In this document: positions 28,025-34,066 of the stretch, piece by piece
Numbering within the stretch: the first letter of the stretch is position 1
How the letters are laid out: each line of letters starts with the position of its first letter
NCBI GenBank assembly: GCA_030064845.1
Contig: JASJEC010000078.1
Location: 1 to 34,066, forward strand
Origin: Kiloniellales bacterium
GTDB lineage: Bacteria > Pseudomonadota > Alphaproteobacteria > Kiloniellales > JAKSDN01
Length of the DNA stretch: 34,066 nucleotides
Reading direction: 5' to 3'
Made by a program: the position numbers and the translations under genes
Notes under the pieces: generated by a model
Databases searched by the model: none
What the model was told of the DNA's origin: nothing
The model's input: the letters and a program-made list of their open reading frames with translations, nothing else

Positions 28025-29005
28025 CTAGCCAAGGCGCAGCCGCACAGCTTCCAGTGCCTTGTAAGGCGCGCGCAACCAGGCCTCGCAAAGCGCGTTCAAT
28101 TGCGCGGTGGCTTGACGCCGCTTTTCTTCGGAGTCCGGAACGAAAGGCTGGCTCGCGTCCTTCGCGTGCCCCTGAAAGGCCGCGGCGACGGCGGTTCGGT
28201 TCGCGGCCTCGATTTCGAAGCCGAAGTGACGGGCAACGGCCTCCAGGGCGGTGGGCGACAGCTGATCGTAGTTGATCATCACGCCGCCTTGGGGTCGCGA
28301 TTCCAGGGCCGTTGACATGAGCCGGCCCAGCATAAGGCCGCAGAACTCGGCGGGCTTGAGACCGGCAACCTGCTGGGGCGCCACACGCGCGAGCGCGGCC
28401 GCCGCGGCCGGATCGCTTATCCGCGCCCAGCCCGGCGGGCGGCGCAGGAGCGATACCATGACCTCGACCGGCTCTCTGTACAAGAAGACCCAGGGGACAT
28501 GGGGATAGGCCCGCCGGATCGCCGCGAAGGAGAGCAGGCAGTGGCTCGTGTACTTCACGACGTAGCGCGTCTGTTCCGGCGCGCGCGGTTGCCCCAGCGC
28601 GCCGATCAGGCCGCGAAACCGCGCTTCCCAGCGCTCGGGGTCACCGTCGGGCGAGCCGATCAATTGGTTCACCGGCGGCGGCTCCGAGACCACCAGCACC
28701 GACGGCAGGGTTTTCAGTGCCTTTGCGAGCAGGGTGGAACCCGTACGCCCCATGTGGAAGATGAAACCGCAGGGGTCCAGGCAGCTGGCTCGCTGGGCGA
28801 AACCCTCAAGAGCCTTCGCCGGCGTTTGAAGCACTTGCGCTCCCGGCTGGCGCAGCGCGGCGCCGATCGTATCGGCGAAGAAGGGTTCGTCGAATTGCCT
28901 GGAGCCGAGCTCGAGCCAACGCACCCCTTCCTCGTATCCGCCGATGGTCACGCTGAACGGCGTCCAGCCTGCGAGGTTTGCCGGCTCTGGGTTGTTTTGA
29001 CGCAT
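28025..29005 (-). CDS. Sulfotransferase family protein C
   Basis: The 326-residue protein has a P-loop-like 5'-phosphosulfate motif FIFHMGRTGSTLLAKAL (81-97) and a 3'-phosphate motif FLYREPVEVMVSLLRRP (Arg177, Ser185). SEPPPVNQL lies about 20 residues after the P-loop, where related sulfotransferases carry the catalytic acid. About 75 N-terminal residues (TPFSVTIGGYEEGVRWLELG) precede the fold and are not recognised. It is distinct from the SULT-type pair and heads the operon C-B-cupin. The acceptor is unknown. Confidence 0.82.
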   Translation of the reverse strand: MRQNNPEPANLAGWTPFSVTIGGYEEGVRWLELGSRQFDEPFFADTIGAALRQPGAQVLQTPAKALEGFAQRASCLDPCGFIFHMGRTGSTLLAKALKTLPSVLVVSEPPPVNQLIGSPDGDPERWEARFRGLIGALGQPRAPEQTRYVVKYTSHCLLSFAAIRRAYPHVPWVFLYREPVEVMVSLLRRPPGWARISDPAAAAALARVAPQQVAGLKPAEFCGLMLGRLMSTALESRPQGGVMINYDQLSPTALEAVARHFGFEIEAANRTAVAAAFQGHAKDASQPFVPDSEEKRRQATAQLNALCEAWLRAPYKALEAVRLRLG

Positions 29006-29133
29006 GATGGCTAAACGGTTGTGCTATCGATTGCTTTACGGAATGCTCACGAGCAGGACACTAGCACTTGGCGACGGCCAGGGAAAACGCCCAGCCGTCG
29101 ATGCCGCGAGATGGCGTTGGATTCCGAAAGCCC

Positions 29134-30201
29134 ATGACGACAGATACGCTGAGCGCTCTCGACCGCGGCGACCGCGCTCCAAACTTCTGGCTGCCCACCG
29201 CCGAAGGGCTCCTCGGCCAATTCTACGACCGTTTCAAGGGCAACAAGGTCGTGCTGTTCCTGTGCCCGTCGCTGCGCGACGCCGCGCTGCGCCGGGAGCT
29301 GGCGGCGCTGCACGACGGCCTCGGTGCGTTGCCGCCGGGCTCTGCCCATCTCGTCGTCGTGTCACGGGACACTGAGCTTGCTCCGGACGGTCTCCAGGGC
29401 GGCGACGCCGTCACCTTCTTTTCGGATCCGGAAGGGAAAATCCTCCAGGGCTACGGAGCGCTCGGCCCGAAGTGCCTGCTCGTCGATCCGGCCCAGCGGG
29501 TCCTCGCCCAGCATAGCGGCCAGACGGGCCATGCGGCCGCGGTGCTTTCGGCGCTCGGCGAGCGCGAAGAGAGGATGCAACCCGACGTCCTGTCCGAGCA
29601 GGCGCCGGTCCTACTCCTGCCCAACGTCTTCGACGACGCGCTCTGCGAGCGGCTGATCCGGGACTGGGCGAGCGACAACTTCGAGGGCGAGGTCATCACC
29701 GGCCACCCGGACATGACCCAAGACCCCGACGCCGCCGGCGTCCAGCACGCGATCAAGAAGCGGCGAGACCATGAGCCGAAACCGGCCTTCAACAAGACGC
29801 TGCGGCAACTTGCGGGCCGGCGCATCGTACCGGAGCTCTACAAGGCCTTTCAGTTCAAGACCGGCTTTCTGAAACCCTTTCTCATCGGCTGCTACACCGA
29901 ACACCGCGGCGACTATTTTCTGCCGCACCGAGACAACGCGTCGAAAGAGACCCAGAATCGGCGGTTCGCGATCAGCATCAACCTGAACGACGACTACGAG
30001 GGCGGCTGCCTCCGGTTCGCCGAGTTCAGCGACCGCCTGTACCGTCCGCCGAGAGGCGGCGCGATCGTCTTCTCCTGCTCGCTCTTGCACGAGGCCACCC
30101 CGGTGACCCGCGGCGAGCGCTATGTCGCGCTTTCCTTTGTTTTCGGCGCCGGCGACCCGCCGCCCCGCGGGCCCGTGGCGCCGGCGGCCGGCGTGACCTA
30201 A
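29134..30201 (+). CDS. Fusion of degenerate peroxiredoxin domain and 2OG-Fe(II) prolyl-4-hydroxylase-like domain
   Basis: The 355-residue protein has an N-terminal redoxin (AhpC/TSA-like) domain, residues 8-145: GDRAPNFWLPTAEG, FKGNKVVLFLCPS, FSDPEGKILQGYG. The peroxidatic PxxxTxxC motif is absent; the aligned segment reads PSLRDAAL (45-52), so peroxidase activity is unlikely. The C-terminal domain (about 158-340) has the Fe(II)/2OG triad His265-x-Asp267 in LPHRDNAS and His319 in LLHEATPV, with Arg329 in GERYVALSF to bind 2-oxoglutarate. This resembles prolyl-4-hydroxylase domains. An upstream in-frame ATG at 29068 would add 22 residues. It is divergent from sulfotransferase C. Confidence 0.85.
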   Translation: MTTDTLSALDRGDRAPNFWLPTAEGLLGQFYDRFKGNKVVLFLCPSLRDAALRRELAALHDGLGALPPGSAHLVVVSRDTELAPDGLQGGDAVTFFSDPEGKILQGYGALGPKCLLVDPAQRVLAQHSGQTGHAAAVLSALGEREERMQPDVLSEQAPVLLLPNVFDDALCERLIRDWASDNFEGEVITGHPDMTQDPDAAGVQHAIKKRRDHEPKPAFNKTLRQLAGRRIVPELYKAFQFKTGFLKPFLIGCYTEHRGDYFLPHRDNASKETQNRRFAISINLNDDYEGGCLRFAEFSDRLYRPPRGGAIVFSCSLLHEATPVTRGERYVALSFVFGAGDPPPRGPVAPAAGVT

Positions 30202-30250
30202 CGGCGGCGAGACTTCGCTTGCCGTTCAGAAGTGCCGCGCTCGCGGGCGG

Positions 30251-30305
30251 GAGCGGATCACCTTGTGACGGAGAGTTTCGCGGTTCCGGAAAACCCGATC
30301 CGCTC
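30251..30305. repeat. Inverted repeat between convergent oxygenase genes
   Basis: GAGCGGATC (30251-30259) and GATCCGCTC (30297-30305) form a nine-base inverted repeat 37 bases apart in the short gap between the convergent redoxin-hydroxylase and TIGR02466 genes. The right arm touches the latter's stop codon. It could fold in transcripts from either side and help termination, but no T-run follows. Confidence 0.45.
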
Positions 30306-30925
30306 TAGAGAAAGGCTTGGCCCGACTCGTAGCCCATCTGGCCCTTGATCATGATGTTGAAGCTGATGCTGATGCGGTCCTGGTCGCTCCGGTTCTCTTT
30401 TACGAGGTGCTGGAACCAGGATTGAAACACCAGGAGCTGTCCCTCCCGCGGCACGATGGTGTGCTTCGACGAATTGAAGGGCGTATAGCCGCTGACTTTC
30501 GGCAGCAGCACGATGGCCTGCTGTCGGGGGTCGTGGAACTCGATGTCGCCCGAGCCTTCGGCCGCCGCGACGTAGTAGACGCCGCTCAGAAAGTTGTTGG
30601 GGTGGGTGTGGATCTGGTGGCTGTGACCGCCCGGATTGACGTTGGCCCAGCAATTGGTGATCACGAAGCCGTCGCACTCGACCTTGAGGAAATCCAGCAC
30701 GCCCTTTGAAGCCGCGCCGATGCAACGGGTCAGCGCCGCGAAGGCGGGCAGCTCGTGCAGGTTGCCGCGGCTCTGCCAGCCGGCGGCGCCGCTGCGAAAG
30801 CCCGATGTCTCGCGCAGGGAGCCGAGCGCGCCGATCATCTCGGCGTTCATCGCCGCGTAGTCCTGCAGCTGGTGGACCCAGACGCAGGAAGGAAAGTACT
30901 GCTTCACTTCGCAACTGGCGAACAT
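30305..30925 (-). CDS. Putative 2OG-Fe(II) oxygenase, TIGR02466 family, copy 1
   Basis: The 206-residue protein matches the TIGR02466/PF13759 putative 2OG-Fe(II) oxygenase family. The N-terminal FPSCVWVHQL is the family opening. The core has NCWANVNPGGHSH, then IHTHPNNFLSGVYYV (His106, His108), EFHDPR, and WFQHLVKENRSDQDRISISFN (170-190) with candidate distal histidine His173 and 2OG-binding Arg184. It is 40 bases downstream of a closely related copy and probably co-transcribed with it. The substrate is unknown; the family is uncharacterised as far as I know. Confidence 0.85.
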   Translation of the reverse strand: MFASCEVKQYFPSCVWVHQLQDYAAMNAEMIGALGSLRETSGFRSGAAGWQSRGNLHELPAFAALTRCIGAASKGVLDFLKVECDGFVITNCWANVNPGGHSHQIHTHPNNFLSGVYYVAAAEGSGDIEFHDPRQQAIVLLPKVSGYTPFNSSKHTIVPREGQLLVFQSWFQHLVKENRSDQDRISISFNIMIKGQMGYESGQAFL

Positions 30926-30965
30926 GGTCTGCCTGCCTTCGCTCGCTTTGGGGACCGCCGCCCGG

Positions 30966-31613
30966 TCAGCCGATACCCTGCCATTTCGGCGGGCTGACGG
31001 TCTCGGTGAACGACGAGAACATGATGTTGAAGCTGACGCTCACCCGTTCCACTTCGGCTTTGTTGGGCAGCACGGAGTGGCGGAACCAGGACGGGAACAT
31101 GACCAGCTGGCCCTCCTTGACCGGAAGGTTGACCTGGCTCGTGTTGAAATTGTTCTGCTCCCGGACCTTGGGGGTGATGATGTTGAGCTGCGGACGCGGC
31201 TCGTGGAACGTGATGCTGTCGCCGCCCGGCGCGACGCGCACGTAGTAGACGCCGCTCAGGAAGTTGTTCGGGTGGCTGTGGGTGGCGTGCGGCGAACCCG
31301 ATGGATTGACGTTGCCCCAGCACCCGGTCACCTCGAAGCTGTCATAGTCAACCTGCAGAAACTCGAGAGTCTCGGCGGTGGCGGCGTGAACGCAGGCGAG
31401 GAAGTCGGCCATGTCGGCGCGCTTGTGGAGGTCGTTCCGGGTCTGCCAGGTCTGCCCCGGCTCGAGCGGTGGCCGCGGCGTGATGATCTCCTCGACGATG
31501 GCCAGGAGCTGCCGGTTCATTGGCTCGTAGTCGCTGGGCGCGAGTTCGCGAACCCAGACCAAGGTCGGAAAGAACGGCAAGGCCTGCGAAGACGTGAACC
31601 GAAAAGTTTTCAT
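30966..31613 (-). CDS. Putative 2OG-Fe(II) oxygenase, TIGR02466 family, copy 2
   Basis: The 215-residue protein shares the layout of the downstream copy: FFPTLVWVREL, GCWGNVNPSGS, HSHPNNFLSGVYYV (His112, His114), TFHEPRPQ, and PSWFRHSVLPNKAEVERVSV (174-193) with His179 and Arg190, followed by SFNIMF. The two copies are clear tandem paralogues that have diverged outside the core. The TPR-sulfotransferase gene ends 91 bases upstream on the same strand, so the three may form one transcription unit. A short dyad (GGGAA-AAA-TTCCC, 31642-31654) lies in that gap and is not followed by a T-run. Confidence 0.86.
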   Translation of the reverse strand: MKTFRFTSSQALPFFPTLVWVRELAPSDYEPMNRQLLAIVEEIITPRPPLEPGQTWQTRNDLHKRADMADFLACVHAATAETLEFLQVDYDSFEVTGCWGNVNPSGSPHATHSHPNNFLSGVYYVRVAPGGDSITFHEPRPQLNIITPKVREQNNFNTSQVNLPVKEGQLVMFPSWFRHSVLPNKAEVERVSVSFNIMFSSFTETVSPPKWQGIG

Positions 31614-31704
31614 ACCTAGGCCCTAAGCTTCTGATCCAAATGGGAAAAATTCCCCTGTTTGAAAAGTCTCATATCACGCCTCGGTGGGGGGCGACAAGCG
31701 CCGG

Positions 31705-33315
31705 TCACTCGGCGAAGGGTCCCAGGGCGACGCGCAGGGGCTCCAGATGCGCGCGGTAGGCGCGCCAGCGGCCGACCGACCGGCCGTGAACCTTCTGGCG
31801 CACCTGCCACTGACTCGCGGTCGCCACCGTTCCCGGCGCGCTGTGGTGGGAGAGGCAGGCGTCGTCCCACGCGAGCCCCAGCTCCGCCAGCAGGCGTCGG
31901 GTTGCGCCCGCCGGATCGGCGGCCAGCGCTTCGTAGTCGACCTCGACGATGTCCAGGGCAGGGATCGTCCGCCAGTGATCCATCAGGCGGCGGTAGTCCT
32001 GGTAGTAGGCGCCGATGTCGGCGAGGTCCTGGGCGAAGGCGTTGCCCTGCGCGAAGTTCTGGAAATAGCAGGAGAGGCAGGTATCCATGGCGTCGCGGCG
32101 GCAATGGACGATGCGCGCTGCGGGAAACAGCGCGGCGATCAGTCCAATATGCCGGAAGTTCTGCGGCATCTTGTCGGTGACGAAGGCGCTCTGGGCGCCG
32201 CCGACCCGGTCCAGCTCCGCGAGGTAGCCCGCCGCGGCCGCCTCCAGGGTCTTGCCGGGGAGCTTCCAGAAGCCCTCGGGATAGCCGCGCAGCCCGGCGG
32301 CGAGGTCGTCCAGCGCCGTCAACTCGCCGCCCGCCGAAACCGCGTGGTGCGCGCCAAGGATCCGCTCGACCAGAGTCGTGCCCGACCGGGGCATGCCCAG
32401 GACGAAGATCGGCCGGCTGCTCGTGCTGGCGCCCTGGTGCTCGCGGCCGAAGCGCTCCGCCGAAAAGGCCCGGATGATCCGATCGACGGAATCCCGGTGC
32501 CGCTTGGGGTCGTAGGCCTTGCCGCGCGCGAGGCTTTCCGCCTTGGCCGTCTCGTTCGACCGGCTGAAATGCGCGAAGGCGCGGTCGTGCGCGCCCTCGA
32601 GATCGGCCAGGAAGCCGAGGGCGTTATGGATCAGCACCGCCTCGGGCCCCGTCAAACGATGACCCGCCGCGCGGTCCCGGAAGCGTTGCTCGACCGCCCG
32701 GTCCACCGCCGCCTTGCCGGACTTGGACGAGAGCGCCAGGTGGTAGAAGGCCTTGGCGTGATCCGGTTGCAGGGCCAGAGCGGCGCGATAGGCGCGCCGG
32801 GACTCCGCGCCGGATCCCACCGCGGCGTAGGCATTGCCCAGACTGACGTGGGCGGTGGCGAGATCCGGCCGCAGACCGACCGCCCGCCGATAGGCGTCGA
32901 TCGCCGCGCTCGCGCGCCCGGCGGCGCGCAGGCGATTGCCCAGGTTGACCTGAAACTCGGCCAGCTTGGGATTGGCCGCGCAGGCCTGACGCGCCGCCTC
33001 GACGGCCTCCTCGCGCAGCCCGGCGCCCGCGAGGGCGAGCGAGAGATTGTTGTAAAAGCCGGCTTCGGGTTGCCCGGCGGCGATCGCCGCGCGAAGCAAG
33101 GCGACGGCCTCTCGGTGCTGCCCGCGCTGCAGGGCGATCAGGCCGCCAAGCTCGAGGATCGCCGGCTGACCCGGATGCCGCTTCAGGAGACGCTTGCAGA
33201 TCCGCGCCGCCTCTTCGAACCGTCCGGCCCGCAGCAGTCCGCGCGCTTCCGCGAAGCGCTTTTCGTCGTCGGCCTGCTTGCCCGCTTCGGCGGCGGTCGG
33301 GGGTGGCGGCGTCAT
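31705..33315 (-). CDS. TPR-repeat sulfotransferase
   Basis: The 536-residue protein has about five TPR repeats (residues 20-195; for example AEFQVNLGNRLRAAGRASAA and AHVSLGNAYAAVGSGAESRR). A sulfotransferase domain follows: the 5'-phosphosulfate loop FVLGMPRSGTTLVERIL (304-320), the acidic GELTALDD segment (Glu331, equivalent to the catalytic glutamate of tyrosylprotein-sulfotransferase-like enzymes), and the 3'-phosphate motif CRRDAMDTCLSCYF (Ser415). The TPR part suggests a protein or peptide acceptor, by analogy with TPR-guided protein modifiers; that is inference. The gene precedes two oxygenases on the same strand. Confidence 0.9.
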   Translation of the reverse strand: MTPPPPTAAEAGKQADDEKRFAEARGLLRAGRFEEAARICKRLLKRHPGQPAILELGGLIALQRGQHREAVALLRAAIAAGQPEAGFYNNLSLALAGAGLREEAVEAARQACAANPKLAEFQVNLGNRLRAAGRASAAIDAYRRAVGLRPDLATAHVSLGNAYAAVGSGAESRRAYRAALALQPDHAKAFYHLALSSKSGKAAVDRAVEQRFRDRAAGHRLTGPEAVLIHNALGFLADLEGAHDRAFAHFSRSNETAKAESLARGKAYDPKRHRDSVDRIIRAFSAERFGREHQGASTSSRPIFVLGMPRSGTTLVERILGAHHAVSAGGELTALDDLAAGLRGYPEGFWKLPGKTLEAAAAGYLAELDRVGGAQSAFVTDKMPQNFRHIGLIAALFPAARIVHCRRDAMDTCLSCYFQNFAQGNAFAQDLADIGAYYQDYRRLMDHWRTIPALDIVEVDYEALAADPAGATRRLLAELGLAWDDACLSHHSAPGTVATASQWQVRQKVHGRSVGRWRAYRAHLEPLRVALGPFAE

Positions 33316-33440
33316 GGCGCAAGGTTATAGCGGAATTGCACGAGATCGACAGGTCGAAGACGGCGCCTTGCCAGAGGGGCGCCGGTCCAACAGTCTGACA
33401 ACGTCGGCATCGGCAAGCCACCCGGCGGAGCGACGCGTCC

Positions 33441-34066
33441 GTGCGCATTGCGACCTTCAACGTCCAGAATCTCAGGCTGCGCCGCCGCGGCGGCGAGGCC
33501 CGGCTCGACGGCGCACGCGACGCCGACATTCCCGAGGACCTGGGGGCCGAGGCGGCAGCGCTCGATCCACTCGACCGGCGGCTCACCGCCGCGGTGCTGC
33601 GACAGGCCGACGCGGACCTGGTCGGCCTCCAGGAAGTCTTCGACCGGGCGACGCTCGACCACTTCCACGACCGGGTGCTGGTCGCCGCCGGCTCGGCGCC
33701 CTATCCCCACCGCTGCTGCCTGCCAGGCAACGACGGCCGCGGCCTCAACGTCGCGGCCATGAGCCGCCGGCCGTTCCTTCGGATCACCAGCCACGCGGCC
33801 GAGACCACCGCCTCGCTCGGTCTCGATTCCCGGGTCCTGGGACCCGAGGATGCGATCTTCCGGCGCGACTGCCTCGAGTTGGCCGTCGGCGAGCTGACCG
33901 CTTTCGTCTGTCATTTCAAGGCGCCCTATCCGGATCCGGCGGCGGCCTGGGCGGTCCGCCGCCTGGAGGCGGAGGCGGTGCGGCGGCTGGTCGAGCGCCG
34001 CTTTTCGCAGCCGGAGCGCGCGCTCTGGCTCATCCTCGGCGACCTCAACGAACCGGCCGAGGAAGA
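33441..34066 (+). CDS. Endonuclease/exonuclease/phosphatase family protein, 5' part
   Basis: About 208 codons are present before the window ends. The GTG at 33441 with GGAG ten bases upstream gives the N-terminus VRIATFNVQNLRL. ADLVGLQEV supplies the metal-binding glutamate and LILGDLNEPAEE the D-x-N motif of the EEP (DNase I-like) superfamily. Members cleave phosphodiester bonds in nucleic acids, lipids or inositol phosphates; specificity cannot be told. No signal peptide is seen. It is divergent from the TPR-sulfotransferase, with 125 bases between. Confidence 0.85.
   Translation, partial: MRIATFNVQNLRLRRRGGEARLDGARDADIPEDLGAEAAALDPLDRRLTAAVLRQADADLVGLQEVFDRATLDHFHDRVLVAAGSAPYPHRCCLPGNDGRGLNVAAMSRRPFLRITSHAAETTASLGLDSRVLGPEDAIFRRDCLELAVGELTAFVCHFKAPYPDPAAAWAVRRLEAEAVRRLVERRFSQPERALWLILGDLNEPAEE

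Noticed and set aside
31642-31654. Hairpin GGGAA-AAA-TTCCC as a terminator
   Set aside because: The stem is only five pairs and no T-run follows on either strand.

Overview
The window is high-GC chromosomal DNA from an alphaproteobacterium, most likely Rhodospirillales or a related order. The evidence is the gene order hemE-hemH-hemJ-rho ... mnmE-mnmG-rsmG-parA-parB / holA-lptE-leuS-DUF3576, Shine-Dalgarno starts with frequent GTG codons, and two parS sites of the TGTTTCACGTGAAACA type. This is the origin-proximal block of alphaproteobacterial chromosomes. No tRNA, rRNA, CRISPR array, insertion sequence or phage gene was seen.

Layout. 1-258 is the 5' end of a DUF299 kinase/pyrophosphorylase gene on the minus strand. 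259-650 is a gene-free interval between DUF299 and hemE. This is the same gene pair that flanks the replication origin of Caulobacter, and here the interval holds five GANTC sites, degenerate DnaA-like boxes and an AT-rich segment, so it is a candidate oriC. 651-4775 carries heme synthesis (hemE, hemH, hemJ) and then rho. 4968-11539 holds a thioredoxin/CcdA-like membrane protein, a convergent four-gene minus-strand operon (DUF255 protein, dienelactone hydrolase, quinone oxidoreductase, DMT transporter) and a [2Fe-2S] ferredoxin. 11562-17238 is the tRNA/rRNA-modification and partition block. The second parS lies inside the rsmG reading frame, and rsmG has no ordinary start codon. 17263-22009 on the minus strand is DUF3576-leuS-lptE-holA.

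22128-33315 is the accessory part and the most interesting stretch. Five sulfotransferases of different types (two fused to TPR or TPR-like helices) are interleaved with four Fe(II)/2-oxoglutarate oxygenases: a JmjC/ROX-type cupin, a redoxin-prolyl-4-hydroxylase fusion with a degenerate peroxiredoxin domain, and a tandem pair of the TIGR02466 family. An outer-membrane porin sits among them. PAPS-synthesis genes are absent from the window. I infer a hydroxylation-plus-sulfation system acting on an unknown protein or small molecule, but the substrate cannot be read from sequence. 33441-34066 is the start of an endonuclease/exonuclease/phosphatase-family gene that runs off the end.

Functions are assigned from motifs and family knowledge only; no database search was run.
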